64,000 nt of DNA from Pseudomonas sp. P5_109 (GTDB lineage Bacteria; Pseudomonadota; Gammaproteobacteria; Pseudomonadales; Pseudomonadaceae). Below are positions 8,565 through 19,593 of this stretch, piece after piece. The DNA is taken from the NCBI RefSeq assembly GCF_034009455.1, contig NZ_CP125380.1:48501-112500 (forward strand), written 5' to 3'. Made by a program: the position numbers and the translations under genes. The notes beneath the pieces are model-generated. The model did not search any database, was not told the DNA's origin, and saw nothing but the letters and a program-made list of their open reading frames with translations. Positions within the stretch are counted from its first letter, which is position 1. The number at the start of each line of letters is the position of its first letter.

Positions 8565-9452
8565 ATGGCAACTCATGAACATTATTACGTTCCCGCCCAG
8601 AGCAAATGGCCGATCATCGCCACGCTCGGCATGGTCACTACCGTCTACGGCCTGGCCACCTGGTTCAACGATCTGAAAGCGGCGCGCCCGGAATCCCACG
8701 GGCCGCTGATTTTTTTCATCGGCGGGCTGATGGTGGCCTACATGCTGTTCGGCTGGTTCGGTACGGTGATCAAGGAAAGTCGTGGCGGCTTGTACAGCGC
8801 ACAGATGGATCGCTCGTTCCGCTGGGGCATGAGCTGGTTCATTTTCTCGGAGGTGATGTTCTTCATCGCCTTTTTTGGCGCACTGTTTTATGTACGTCAC
8901 GTCTCTGGTCCGGCGCTCGGTGGTGAGGGCACAAAAGGCATCGCGCACATGCTGTGGCCGAACTTCGAATTCGTCTGGCCGCTGCTGAATAACCCGGACT
9001 CGAAATTGTTTCCGTCGCCCAAGGAAGTCATTAGCCCCTGGGGCCTGCCGCTGCTCAACACCGTGTTGCTGGTGAGCTCCAGCGTGACCGTGACCATCGC
9101 TCACCATGCCTTGAAAAAGGGCCATCGCGGTGCACTCAAGCTGTGGCTGGCGCTCACCGTACTGCTGGGCTGTGCGTTCCTCACCTTCCAGGCCGAAGAG
9201 TACATGCACGCCTACCACGAGCTGGGCCTGACCCTGGGTTCGGGCATCTACGGCGCGACGTTCTTCATGCTCACCGGGTTCCACGGCGCCCACGTGACCA
9301 TCGGCACCATCATCCTGTTCGTGATGCTGATGCGGGTCATGCGCGGGCACTTCGACAGCGAGCACCAGTTCGGCTTCGAAGCGGCGAGCTGGTACTGGCA
9401 CTTCGTGGATGTGGTGTGGATCGGGTTGTTCGTTTTCGTCTACGTGCTGTAG
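8565..9452 (+). CDS. coxC: Cytochrome c oxidase subunit III
   Basis: This 295-residue subunit III has seven predicted transmembrane helices and the family signatures FWHFV-like (SWYWHFVDVVWIGLFVFVYV at the C terminus) and the HAYHELGL segment. It has no redox centre; it stabilises proton uptake and assembly of the oxidase. ATG 8565 follows AAGGAGAACAATAA. The stop codon TAG (9450-9452) is formed by the first bases of a degenerate REP element, so the end of the protein abuts a repeat. Downstream on the opposite strand is a small membrane protein gene. Confidence 0.95.
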   Translation: MATHEHYYVPAQSKWPIIATLGMVTTVYGLATWFNDLKAARPESHGPLIFFIGGLMVAYMLFGWFGTVIKESRGGLYSAQMDRSFRWGMSWFIFSEVMFFIAFFGALFYVRHVSGPALGGEGTKGIAHMLWPNFEFVWPLLNNPDSKLFPSPKEVISPWGLPLLNTVLLVSSSVTVTIAHHALKKGHRGALKLWLALTVLLGCAFLTFQAEEYMHAYHELGLTLGSGIYGATFFMLTGFHGAHVTIGTIILFVMLMRVMRGHFDSEHQFGFEAASWYWHFVDVVWIGLFVFVYVL

Positions 9453-9525
9453 GAGCGACCTAGCTCGCGAAGGTCTATCAGTCGAAATCGGGGTAACTGA
9501 CACACCTTCACGAGCAAGCTACCAG
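9449..9525. repeat. Degenerate REP pair spanning two convergent stop codons
   Basis: TGTAGGAGCGACCTAGCTCGCG and an inverted arm near 9505-9520 (CACGAGCAAGCT) form an eroded REP pair. The TAG in its left arm is the coxC stop and the CTA in its right arm is the reverse-strand stop of the DUF2909 gene. Confidence 0.65.
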
Positions 9526-9722
9526 GGGGCATGAGAAACCAGCTGGCCGCTGAAAAAACCCCAGGTGATCAGACCCAGGGTAATGGCGGCCAGAGTGACA
9601 CGTACACTCAAGGCAATGACGAGGCGGTTTGAGTGGCTGTCGTCCTTGACCAGAAAAAACAGGCCGCTGAACAGGCTGACAACCGTGGCAATCAGCATCA
9701 GGACGATGGCTGCTTTGAGCAT
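9519..9722 (-). CDS. Twin-transmembrane small protein (DUF2909)
   Basis: This 67-residue protein has two hydrophobic helices, at about 3-24 and 38-58, joined by a charged loop (VKDDSHSNRL). This matches the DUF2909 'twin transmembrane' family that accompanies cox clusters in Pseudomonas (PA0109 position). Function is unknown; an oxidase accessory or assembly role is inferred from location only. The frame extends upstream to 9824, but ATG 9722 is preceded by CCGGAGTCCC and starts at the hydrophobic helix. It runs against the direction of the oxidase genes, which is normal for this locus. Confidence 0.8.
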   Translation of the reverse strand: MLKAAIVLMLIATVVSLFSGLFFLVKDDSHSNRLVIALSVRVTLAAITLGLITWGFFSGQLVSHAPW

Positions 9723-9793
9723 GGTGGGACTCCGGGGGAACAAGCGATGCACTTGAGTATAGCTATCGCGATGACCGACTTTCTGGCGATGCC

Positions 9794-10534
9794 ATGAAGT
9801 GCTTTCGGCCGGGTATCGTGCCAACGCTGGTAGTGGGGCTGTTGCTGCCGCTGCTGGTGTCCCTGGGGTTCTGGCAATTGAGCCGGGGCGCGGAGAAAAG
9901 CGCGCTGCTGCAAAACTATGCCGAACGCCGCGCCGCCGAGCCGATGGCCAGCACCGAGCTGCAGAGCATCACCGATCCGGCCTTCCGCCGGGTACGTTTG
10001 CATGGCCAGTTCGATGCCGAACACAGCCTGCTGCTGGACAATAGCCAGCGCAACGGCCGGGTCGGCGTCGAGTTGTTGCAACCGTTTCATGATCAGGCCA
10101 CCGGGCTTTGGCTGTTGGTCAATCGCGGCTGGCTGCCATGGCCGGAACGCCGCACACCCCCACAATTCACAACCCCTGCCGAGGCAGTCAGCCTCGACGC
10201 GTGGGTCTACGTTTCTCCCGGCGCGACGTTCCAATTACACGCAGATCCGACGACGTCGACATGGCCGAAGCTGATTACGGCCGTCGAACCGGCCAGCCTC
10301 TGGAGGACGCTGAACCGCGAAGGCTTTGCCTACGAACTACGCGCCGAAACCGGCACGGCCACCTATCAGGCCGACTGGCCAGTAGTCGCCATGGGTCCGG
10401 AAAAACACATCGCTTATGCCGTGCAGTGGTTCGCCATGGCGATCGCCCTGTTCGGTCTTTATCTCTATCTCGGCTGGCACAACGCAAAGGAGAAACACCA
10501 TGGGAGCGGCCATGAATCCACCCAGCATGTCTGA
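9794..10534 (+). CDS. SURF1-family cytochrome oxidase biogenesis protein
   Basis: This 246-residue protein of the SURF1/Shy1 family assists heme a insertion into subunit I. The layout is typical: a transmembrane helix near the N terminus (about 6-25), a large periplasmic domain with the RRVRLHGQFDAEHSLLLDN block and LLVNRGWLPWP, and a second helix near the C terminus (about 205-228). It begins the second part of the cox cluster, and its end overlaps the start of the next gene by 35 bases, so translation is probably coupled. Confidence 0.9.
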   Translation: MKCFRPGIVPTLVVGLLLPLLVSLGFWQLSRGAEKSALLQNYAERRAAEPMASTELQSITDPAFRRVRLHGQFDAEHSLLLDNSQRNGRVGVELLQPFHDQATGLWLLVNRGWLPWPERRTPPQFTTPAEAVSLDAWVYVSPGATFQLHADPTTSTWPKLITAVEPASLWRTLNREGFAYELRAETGTATYQADWPVVAMGPEKHIAYAVQWFAMAIALFGLYLYLGWHNAKEKHHGSGHESTQHV

Positions 10535-11093
10535 GGCGAAACCGTCGGTGAACCGGCGCAAGGGCCGCTTGCAGCTGCTGCTGATCCTGCTCGGGGTGAT
10601 CGGTCCGATGATCCTCGCCACCGGCATGTACAAGCTGAATTTCTGGGTGCCCGAGGGCCGCAGTTATCACGGCGAATTGATCGGCAACGGCCAGACCCGC
10701 GCGGACATCGGCGTACAGGCGCAGGAGGATCGCTGGCAGATCCTGGTGACGGCGCCCAAGGATTGCGCGGTGGACTGCCAGCAACTGGTGTATCTGGCGC
10801 GGCAGGTCCAGATCGGCCTGGGGCGCGATGCTTCCCGCGCCAGCCATGCATTGGCCGCCGCGCAGACGCTGAACCCCGATTACGAGACTAAACTTCAACG
10901 CGAGTACCCGCAGTTGCAACGCTATTCACTGGACTTGCCGGCCTACATCAAAGGCGCTCAGAGCAATGACGCGCCGCACCTTTGGATCATCGACCCTCAC
11001 GGCAATCTGGTGCTGCGCTACGACCCCTCGGTCAAGGGCAAGGACCTGCTCAACGACCTGCGTCACCTGCTGAAACTGTCGAATATCGGATAA
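10500..11093 (+). CDS. Membrane-anchored SCO-like/thioredoxin-fold protein of the cox cluster
   Basis: The 197-residue product has one membrane helix at about 24-44 followed by a periplasmic domain. That domain shows a thioredoxin-like plan: a CxxxC motif (CAVDC, C89 and C93) after a beta strand, and a late strand-turn WIIDPHGNLVLRYD. The same CxxxC spacing occurs in the copper chaperone SenC three genes downstream. Family members are annotated only as hypothetical (PA0111 position). ATG 10500 follows AAAGGAGAAACACC and is preferred over the longer frame from 10416; ATG 10512 is also possible. A copper or thiol role in CuA assembly is inference. Confidence 0.75.
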   Translation: MGAAMNPPSMSEAKPSVNRRKGRLQLLLILLGVIGPMILATGMYKLNFWVPEGRSYHGELIGNGQTRADIGVQAQEDRWQILVTAPKDCAVDCQQLVYLARQVQIGLGRDASRASHALAAAQTLNPDYETKLQREYPQLQRYSLDLPAYIKGAQSNDAPHLWIIDPHGNLVLRYDPSVKGKDLLNDLRHLLKLSNIG

Positions 11094-11103
11094 GGGCATC
11101 GTC

Positions 11104-12177
11104 ATGGCCAAACCTGGATTTCGCCTCGCGTTGTTTGCCACCTTGCTGGCGCTGATTGTGGTGTTGCTCGGCGCGTACACCCGTCTGACCCATGCTGGTC
11201 TCGGCTGCCCGGACTGGCCGGGCTGCTACGGCTTCATCAGCGTACCGAAAAGCGAAGCCCAGCTGGCCCATGCCGAATTGCACTTCCCGGACACTCCGGT
11301 CGAGGTCCACAAGGGCTGGAACGAGATGATCCACCGCTACTTCGCCGGCACGCTGGGGGTGTTGATCGCGGTGCTGGCCGCTCGCGCGTGGTTGCATCGC
11401 CGCCATCCGGGGCAACCGGTGAAGTTGCCATTGTTTCTGTTGGCGGTGGTTTTTGGCCAAGCCGCGTTCGGCATGTGGACGGTCACGCTCAAGCTCTGGC
11501 CGCAGGTGGTCACCGGGCATCTGCTGGGTGGTTTCGCGACCTTGAGCCTGTTGTTTCTCCTGACCTTGCGCCTGTCCGGCGTACTGCCGGCGCTGACCGT
11601 GCCACGACGTTTGCAGCACTGGGCGACGGCGGGGCTGTTGTTGGTGATCGGGCAAATCGCCCTCGGTGGCTGGGTCAGTTCCAATTACGCCGCCGTAGCC
11701 TGTATCGACTTTCCGACCTGTCACGGTCAGTGGTTGCCACCGGCCGACTTCGCCAACGGTTTTCACCTGACCCAACACATCGGCCCGAATTACCTGGGCG
11801 GGCAACTGGACAGCGATGCCCGTACGGCTATCCACCTGACCCACCGCATCGGTGCGCTGCTGGTCACCCTGGTGTTGCTCGGCCTGGCCTGGCAATTGAA
11901 GGTGGTCGGCATGACGCGCCTGGCGGGCATGGTGCTGATTGCCCTTGGCGCGCAAATCACCCTGGGTATCAGCAACGTGCTGTTCCATCTGCCGCTGCCG
12001 GTGGCCGTCGCGCATAACGCGGGCGGCGCGGCGTTGTTGCTGACCATGGTGCTGGTCAATTACCACGCCCGAACCAGTCTGGTTCGGGTCAAGCAGCCAA
12101 CGCGCTGGCGTTTCAGCCCGCGTAAACACTCAGCCGGGCCCATAACAATAAAAGGAGAGATGCCATGGCGATTCTGA
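11104..12177 (+). CDS. ctaA: Heme A synthase (COX15/CtaA)
   Basis: This 357-residue, eight-helix membrane enzyme oxidises the C8 methyl group of heme O to make heme A for the oxidase. The paired heme-binding histidines occur in the expected blocks: EMIHRYFAG and VVTGHLLGG in the first half, [14 protein letters not shown] and [12 protein letters not shown] in the second. The start is 10 bases after the preceding stop. Its end overlaps the start of cyoE by 13 bases, a sign of translational coupling between the two heme A pathway enzymes. Confidence 0.94.
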   Translation: MAKPGFRLALFATLLALIVVLLGAYTRLTHAGLGCPDWPGCYGFISVPKSEAQLAHAELHFPDTPVEVHKGWNEMIHRYFAGTLGVLIAVLAARAWLHRRHPGQPVKLPLFLLAVVFGQAAFGMWTVTLKLWPQVVTGHLLGGFATLSLLFLLTLRLSGVLPALTVPRRLQHWATAGLLLVIGQIALGGWVSSNYAAVACIDFPTCHGQWLPPADFANGFHLTQHIGPNYLGGQLDSDARTAIHLTHRIGALLVTLVLLGLAWQLKVVGMTRLAGMVLIALGAQITLGISNVLFHLPLPVAVAHNAGGAALLLTMVLVNYHARTSLVRVKQPTRWRFSPRKHSAGPITIKGEMPWRF

Positions 12178-13064
12178 TCGGCGAACGTCCCAGTCAGGCG
12201 ATCTGGCGTGACTACCTGGAGCTGACCAAACCCAAGGTAGTGGTGCTGATGCTCATCACTTCACTGGTGGGGATGTTCCTCGCGACCCGTGCCGGCGTGC
12301 CGTGGACGGTACTGATTTTCGGCAACCTGGGCATCGCCCTGTGTGCCGGTGGCGCGGCGGCGGTCAATCATGTGGTGGACCGGCGCATTGACGCGGTGAT
12401 GGCGCGCACCCACAAACGGCCGCTCGCCGAAGGCCGGGTTTCGCCGACCGCCGCGCTGACGTTCGCGCTGCTGTTGGCGGCGCTTGGGCAAGCCATGCTG
12501 CTGGCGTTCACCAACCCGCTGACCGCGTGGCTGACCCTCGCCTCATTGCTTGGTTACGCGGTGATCTACACCGGATTCCTCAAGCGCGCGACCCCGCAGA
12601 ACATCGTCATCGGTGGTCTGGCCGGTGCGGCCCCGCCATTGCTTGGCTGGACCGCCGCCACCGGTCACGTCAGCGCCGAACCGCTGCTGCTGGTGCTGAT
12701 CATCTTCGCCTGGACCCCGCCGCACTTCTGGGCGCTGGCGATCCATCGCAAGGAGGAATACGCCAAGGCCGACATCCCGATGCTGCCGGTTACCCATGGC
12801 GAGCACTACACCAAGGTGCATATCCTGCTTTATACCTTCGCGTTGCTCGCCGTCAGCCTGATGCCCTATGTCATCCACATGAGCGGTACGCTGTACCTGG
12901 TGTGCGCGCTCGGGCTGGGCGCGAGGTTTCTGCATTGGGCCGTGGTGTTGTACCGTGGCACTCGGCCGCACGCGGCGATCAACACGTTCAAGTACTCTAT
13001 TTACTACTTGTTCCTGCTGTTTATCGCCCTGCTCGTAGACCACTACTTATTGTTGAACCTATGA
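12165..13064 (+). CDS. cyoE: Protoheme IX farnesyltransferase (heme O synthase)
   Basis: This 299-residue UbiA-family membrane prenyltransferase attaches a farnesyl group to heme B, giving heme O, the substrate of the neighbouring ctaA product. The first aspartate-rich motif is visible as [20 protein letters not shown] and the second region as [16 protein letters not shown]. Nine hydrophobic segments are predicted. AAAGGAGAGATGCC precedes ATG 12165. The stop codon overlaps the senC start (ATGA). Pseudomonads can carry a second copy with the cyo operon; this one belongs to the aa3 oxidase cluster and could equally be called ctaB. Confidence 0.94.
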   Translation: MAILIGERPSQAIWRDYLELTKPKVVVLMLITSLVGMFLATRAGVPWTVLIFGNLGIALCAGGAAAVNHVVDRRIDAVMARTHKRPLAEGRVSPTAALTFALLLAALGQAMLLAFTNPLTAWLTLASLLGYAVIYTGFLKRATPQNIVIGGLAGAAPPLLGWTAATGHVSAEPLLLVLIIFAWTPPHFWALAIHRKEEYAKADIPMLPVTHGEHYTKVHILLYTFALLAVSLMPYVIHMSGTLYLVCALGLGARFLHWAVVLYRGTRPHAAINTFKYSIYYLFLLFIALLVDHYLLLNL

Positions 13065-13696
13065 CTCGAACCCAGAAAACCGTCTTCATTCTCGTCGCCC
13101 TGGTCGCACTGATCCTGGGCCTGACCGTCAACAAGGTGTTGTCCGGGAAAAACCAGGGCGACCCGACGGCACTGATCGACGCCGGCATCATTTTGCTGCC
13201 GCAGAGCCGTAACCTCCCGGACGTGACGATGACCAATCAGGACGGTCAGCCGGTCACGATCAATGAATTGAAAGGCAAGTGGAGCCTGCTGTTTTTCGGC
13301 TACACCTTCTGCCCGGATGTCTGCCCGACCACTCTCGCCCAACTGCGGCAGATCAAGAGCGAATTGCCACCCGAGGCTGTGGATAAACTGCAAATCGTGC
13401 TGGTCAGCGTCGACCCCAATCGCGATACGCCCAAACAGCTCAAGCAGTACCTGAGCTACTTCGACCCGCAGTTCATCGGCCTGACCCCGGCGTCGATCAA
13501 TGAGCTGGAAAAAATCTCCAACGCGGTAAGCATTCCGTTCATCCCGGCAGACACCAGCAAGCCGAACTACACCGTCGACCACAGCGGCAACCTCGCGGTG
13601 ATCGGACCGGACGGCACCCAGCGCGGCTTCATCCGCGCGCCGTTGAACAATGCGAAGCTGGTGGCGCAGTTGCCGGTGATGCTCAAGCGCGACTGA
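13061..13696 (+). CDS. senC: SCO1/SenC copper chaperone
   Basis: This 211-residue protein of the SCO family inserts copper into the CuA centre of subunit II. An N-terminal membrane anchor spans about residues 7-25. The copper site is complete: FCPDVC (C84, C88) and the distal histidine in YTVDHSG (H174). The start ATG overlaps the stop of cyoE by ATGA. The long open frame that extends to 12527 is only a shadow over cyoE. The gene closes the cox cluster and is followed by a REP pair and a terminator. Confidence 0.94.
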   Translation: MTRTQKTVFILVALVALILGLTVNKVLSGKNQGDPTALIDAGIILLPQSRNLPDVTMTNQDGQPVTINELKGKWSLLFFGYTFCPDVCPTTLAQLRQIKSELPPEAVDKLQIVLVSVDPNRDTPKQLKQYLSYFDPQFIGLTPASINELEKISNAVSIPFIPADTSKPNYTVDHSGNLAVIGPDGTQRGFIRAPLNNAKLVAQLPVMLKRD

Positions 13697-13712
13697 AAAC
13701 ACCACCAAACCC

Positions 13713-13802
13713 TGTGGGAGCGGGCTTGCTCGCGAAAGCGGTGGCTCAGCCGAAATGGATAGTGGCTGACACACCGTCTTCGCGAGCAAGCCCGCTCCCA
13801 CA
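13713..13802. repeat. Paired REP element (REPIN), type A
   Basis: Two inverted copies of GGGAGCGGGCTTGCTCGC flank a ~45-base variable middle, just after senC and before the shared terminator. Confidence 0.85.
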
Positions 13803-13822
13803 GGGGGGCTGTGTTTCAGGCA

Positions 13823-13853
13823 AAAAAAGGGGCGCATTAGATGCGCCCTTTTT
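13823..13853. terminator. Bidirectional terminator between senC and metQ
   Basis: The stem GGGCGCAT / ATGCGCCC with a three-base loop is preceded by seven A's and followed by five T's, so it can stop transcription from both senC (plus) and metQ (minus). Confidence 0.85.
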
Positions 13854-13868
13854 CATTGCTTCAGTCGA

Positions 13869-14642
13869 TCAGAACGCCGGCACTACCGCGCCTTTGTACT
13901 TCTCGAGAATGAAGGCCTTCACTTCCGGGCTGTGCAGGGCAGCTACCAGTTTCTTCATCGCTTCGCTGTCCTTGTCATCCGGGCGAGCCACCAGGATGTT
14001 CACGTACGGCGAGTCGCTGCCTTCGATGAACAGCGCGTCTTTGGCCGGATCAAGCTTGGCTTCCAGCGCGTAGTTGGTGTTGATCAGCGCCAGGTCGACC
14101 TGGGTCAGCACGCGCGGGATGGTCGCGGCTTCCAGTTCACGGATTTTCAGGTCCTTGGTGTTCTCGGTGATGTCCTTGACGGTCGACAGGATGTTGTTCG
14201 AATCCTTCAGCTTGATCAGCCCGGCCTTGGCCATCAGCAACAGCGCACGGCCGCCGTTGGTGGCGTCGTTCGGGATCACCACGTTGGCACCGCCTGGCAG
14301 TTCAGCGAGGGTCTTGTACTTGCTGGAGTAAGCGCCCAGGGGTTCCAGGTGTACGCCGGCCACGGAAACCAGGTTGGTGCCCTTGGCCTTGTTGAACTCA
14401 TCCAGGTACGGCTGGTGCTGGAAGAAGTTGGCGTCCAGGCGCTTTTCCGCGACCTGCACGTTCGGCTGGATGTAGTCGGTGAAGACCTTGACCTTCAGGT
14501 CCACGCCTTCTTTGGCCAGGGTCGGCTTCACGAATTCGAGGATCTCGGCGTGCGGAACCGGGGTGGCCGCGACGGTCAGGGTGTCGGCCGCGTGGGCCGA
14601 GAATGCGGCAACAGCAGCGAAGGCGACGAGTAGTTTTTTCAT
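13869..14642 (-). CDS. metQ: Methionine ABC transporter substrate-binding protein
   Basis: This 257-residue periplasmic binding protein of the NlpA/MetQ family delivers methionine to MetNI. The signal peptide is about 1-18 (MKKLLVAFAAVAAFSAHA) with AHA cleavage. No lipobox cysteine is present, so it is a soluble periplasmic protein rather than the lipoprotein seen in E. coli. Family blocks are visible: ATPVPHAEIL, FFQHQPYLDEFN and the YVNILVARPDD segment. It is the last gene of metN-metI-metQ. A longer spacer (60 bases) separates it from metI, with AAGGAG before the start. Confidence 0.94.
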   Translation of the reverse strand: MKKLLVAFAAVAAFSAHAADTLTVAATPVPHAEILEFVKPTLAKEGVDLKVKVFTDYIQPNVQVAEKRLDANFFQHQPYLDEFNKAKGTNLVSVAGVHLEPLGAYSSKYKTLAELPGGANVVIPNDATNGGRALLLMAKAGLIKLKDSNNILSTVKDITENTKDLKIRELEAATIPRVLTQVDLALINTNYALEAKLDPAKDALFIEGSDSPYVNILVARPDDKDSEAMKKLVAALHSPEVKAFILEKYKGAVVPAF

Positions 14643-14702
14643 TCAGCTAACTCCTTGTGAGGCGCCCGTTTGGCGCCTGCCAGCGAATGGCCGGCTCATG
14701 TC

Positions 14703-15377
14703 TTACTTACGGGAAAAGTGGACGACCAGTTTGTCGCCAACGGTTTGCAGCACCTGGACCAGTACCAGCAGCAACACCACGGTCACCACCATCACATCGG
14801 TCTGGAAGCGCTGGTAACCGAAACGGATCGCCAGGTCACCGAGACCACCGGCGCCCACCACACCGGCCATCGCCGTGTAGGACACCAGTGTAATGGCTGT
14901 CACCGTAATCGCTGCGAAGATGCCCGGACGAGCCTCCGGCAGCAAGGCATTGGTGATGATCTGTCGCGTGGTCGCGCCCATGGCCTGGGTCGCTTCGATG
15001 ATGCCGCGATCGACTTCACGCAGGGCGGTTTCCACCAGGCGGGCGAAGAATGGCGTGGCACCCACCACCAGTGGCGGGATCGCACCGGCGACACCGAGGG
15101 ACGTGCCGGTGATCAACACGGTGAACGGAATCATCACGATCAACAGGATGATGAACGGCAGCGAACGCAGAATGTTCACCACCAGCGACAACATCGCGTA
15201 GACGCCTTTGGCTTCCAGCAACTGGCGCGGGCTGCACAGGAACAGCAGCACGCCCAGCGGCAGGCCGAGCAGTACGGTGAACAACAGCGAACCGCCGAGC
15301 ATCAGCAGGGTGTCGCCGGTGGCCAGCCAGATTTCGAACCAGTCGATGTTGGCGAAGAAACTTGTCAGGGCTTCCAT
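14703..15377 (-). CDS. metI: Methionine ABC transporter permease
   Basis: This 224-residue inner-membrane permease has five to six hydrophobic segments. The EAA coupling loop is visible as EATQAMGATTRQIITNALLP, which contacts the MetN ATPase. The start codon overlaps the stop of metN by one base (15377), so the two are translated together. It forms the methionine import channel with metN upstream and metQ downstream, matching PA5503-PA5505 in order. Confidence 0.94.
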   Translation of the reverse strand: MEALTSFFANIDWFEIWLATGDTLLMLGGSLLFTVLLGLPLGVLLFLCSPRQLLEAKGVYAMLSLVVNILRSLPFIILLIVMIPFTVLITGTSLGVAGAIPPLVVGATPFFARLVETALREVDRGIIEATQAMGATTRQIITNALLPEARPGIFAAITVTAITLVSYTAMAGVVGAGGLGDLAIRFGYQRFQTDVMVVTVVLLLVLVQVLQTVGDKLVVHFSRK

Positions 15378-16384
15378 TAGCGCAGCACCTCCATGTGGAC
15401 GTCGGCTGCGGTGAAGCGGGCAAAGGCCGCTTCCATGTCACCACCGGTCACGGCCAGGGTCAGTTGCCCGTAGGGAATGTCTTTGATGCGGTCGATACGA
15501 CCGGCCAGGATGCTGTAGTCCACACCGGTTTCGCGGGCGACAGTGCCCAGCAGAGGCGCGTAGGTCGCTTCGCCCTGGAAGGTCAGGCGCACAATGCGCC
15601 CTGGTACGTGAGCGAAGTCGTCACGCTGTTCGCTTTCGTCGATCTGCTCGTCTTCCTGCACGAAGCGTTTGGTGGTCGGGTGTTTCGGATGCAGGAACAC
15701 CTCGGCCACCGAGCCTTGCTCGACGATCACGCCGGCGTCCATCACGGCGACCTGATCGCAGACCCGGCGGATCACGTCCATCTCGTGGGTGATCAACACG
15801 ATGGTCAGTTTCAGCTCGCGGTTGATCTCGGCCAGCAATTGCAGCACCGATGCGGTGGTTTGCGGGTCGAGGGCGCTGGTGGCTTCATCACACAGCAGGA
15901 TTTTCGGTTTGGTCGCCAGGGCGCGGGCAATGCCGACACGCTGCTTTTGCCCGCCGGACAGTTGCGCCGGGTACTTTTTCGCGTGGTCGGACAAGCCGAC
16001 CCGCGCCAGCAATTCGGCCACGCGCGAGTCGATCTCGCTGCGCGACAGCTCGCCGGCCAGAGTCAGTGGCAGTGCAACGTTGTCGGCGACAGTCTTGGAG
16101 GCCAGCAGGTTGAAGTGCTGGAAAATCATCCCGACCTGCTGACGGAAGCGGCGCAGGCCATTGGCGTCGAGCGCGGTGACTTCTTCACCGTCGACGGTGA
16201 TCTTGCCGCCACTGGCGTTTTCCAGGCGATTGATCAGACGCAGCAGGGTACTTTTTCCTGCGCCGGAATGACCGATCAAGCCGAAAACCTGCCCGTTCTC
16301 AATCGTCAGACTGGTCGGATGCAGGGCGGGGATTTCCTTACCGGCGACGCGGTAGGTTTTGTGGACGTTTTGAAACTCGATCAC
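15377..16384 (-). CDS. metN: Methionine ABC transporter ATP-binding protein
   Basis: This 335-residue ATPase powers methionine import. Walker A is GHSGAGKST, the signature is LSGGQKQR and Walker B is [12 protein letters not shown], all intact. The C-terminal ~90 residues form the ACT-like NIL domain that binds methionine and inhibits the transporter when internal methionine is high. It is the first gene of the metNIQ operon. No S-box or other riboswitch is visible in the ~200-base leader towards katE. Confidence 0.94.
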   Translation of the reverse strand: MIEFQNVHKTYRVAGKEIPALHPTSLTIENGQVFGLIGHSGAGKSTLLRLINRLENASGGKITVDGEEVTALDANGLRRFRQQVGMIFQHFNLLASKTVADNVALPLTLAGELSRSEIDSRVAELLARVGLSDHAKKYPAQLSGGQKQRVGIARALATKPKILLCDEATSALDPQTTASVLQLLAEINRELKLTIVLITHEMDVIRRVCDQVAVMDAGVIVEQGSVAEVFLHPKHPTTKRFVQEDEQIDESEQRDDFAHVPGRIVRLTFQGEATYAPLLGTVARETGVDYSILAGRIDRIKDIPYGQLTLAVTGGDMEAAFARFTAADVHMEVLR

Positions 16385-16593
16385 GTAGCGAACCTTGTGG
16401 GCGCGTTAGAAAAGGGTCAGCGGTTAGCCGGGCGCGCATTTTAGCCTGTCCGTATAGAGGTTCTTAGCATTTATTTCGCATTTGTCCTGTCATTTGGCAA
16501 TAACGCGATCAAAGGTCAGAAAAAAGGAACGGCTGTAGAAGCTCGCCAGTCACTACTTAGGTCACTGGAATACGCCCAAGGAGTTCACGCCTG
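16385..16593. other. Divergent promoter region metN / katE
   Basis: This 209-base spacer must hold promoters for metNIQ (minus) and katE (plus). A Shine-Dalgarno AAGGAG precedes katE near 16578. A CTACTTAGG element near 16552 could be a stationary-phase type -10 for katE, but I cannot support it strongly. Confidence 0.35.
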
Positions 16594-18732
<2,139 letters not shown>

Positions 18733-18757
18733 GAGCAGGTATTGCCAGTGAGGACGC

Positions 18758-18835
18758 CTTCGCGAGCAAGCCCGCTCCCACATTGGATCGGTGACTGTCG
18801 CAGGCCCCCCTGTGGGAGCGGGCTTGCTCGCGAAG
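18758..18835. repeat. Paired REP element (REPIN), type A, inverted order
   Basis: Here the arms point outwards-first: CTTCGCGAGCAAGCCCGCTC, a ~28-base middle, then its inverse. It lies between the convergent katE and lipoprotein genes, five bases from the latter's stop. Confidence 0.85.
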
Positions 18836-18839
18836 CTTT

Positions 18840-19556
18840 TTAAGGTTTACGCGGACTCAAAACCATCTGCGCCGGAACACTGCGCAAAATCTGCCGATCA
18901 AGCTTCAGGTCAAACTCAGGATCGAGCTTCTTGACCCGTTTGGTCAGCAAGTTCGCCAGCCAAGGGTAATCATCGGTACGCGGAGCCTGAATGCTTACAT
19001 CGCACTGAAAATTCACCACATCGGCGGCGATGGCATCCAGTTGGCGACGCAATTTGCCCATATCGTTGATGTTCAGTGCGACCGTGGTGCTTTCAGCCGT
19101 TAGATCGATGACCTTGGCTTTTGGCTTGGCTTCGGCAGCCTTGAGGGCGGCTTCGGCTTTTTCCAGCTCGGCCTTGCGCGCCTGGGCGATCGAGCCGTTG
19201 ACGCCGCCGGTCAGTGCCGGAGCCTTGGGCATCAATGCGCGGGCACGACTGAGGGCGGTCGCGGCGGCATCCACGTCACCCTTTTGCAGCACGATCTGGC
19301 TGCGGCGCAGATAGGCTTCGGCCAGTTGCCGCTGGTATTGCTCAAGGGATGCATCGTTGGGCGATTCGGCTTGCAAGGCGGCCAATTGGTCTTCGGCCGT
19401 GGCCAGTTCATCGCTGGCGATGTTTTGTTCCAGTTGTACGATGGCCGTGGCCCGCGCATCGGCGGCCTCTGTGGCCGCCGGTGGCGTGCTTTGGCAGGCG
19501 CCCAGCAGCAAAGAAAATGCGACAAGGAGCAGATAACGGGAGGCGAACGACTTCAT
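18840..19556 (-). CDS. Hypothetical lipoprotein (PA5502-like)
   Basis: The product has 238 residues with a type II signal peptide and lipobox LLLGAC (cysteine about 20). Residues 35-150 are Ala/Gln/Glu-rich helices that resemble tetratricopeptide-like repeats, followed by an alanine-lysine linker and a C-terminal ~90-residue domain (VIDLTAESTTVALNINDM). Its position next to znuB equals PA5502. Function is unknown; the envelope location is the only firm statement. It lies 37 bases after znuB in the same direction and may be part of the zur-znuC-znuB transcript. Confidence 0.78.
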   Translation of the reverse strand: MKSFASRYLLLVAFSLLLGACQSTPPAATEAADARATAIVQLEQNIASDELATAEDQLAALQAESPNDASLEQYQRQLAEAYLRRSQIVLQKGDVDAAATALSRARALMPKAPALTGGVNGSIAQARKAELEKAEAALKAAEAKPKAKVIDLTAESTTVALNINDMGKLRRQLDAIAADVVNFQCDVSIQAPRTDDYPWLANLLTKRVKKLDPEFDLKLDRQILRSVPAQMVLSPRKP

Positions 19557-19593
19557 TCCTGCGACTCTCTATTTGCGCAAAAAACGAGCAAGT

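Noticed and set aside
13869..14642. MetQ as a lipoprotein
   Set aside because: The signal ends in AHA without a lipobox cysteine, so a soluble periplasmic protein is more likely.
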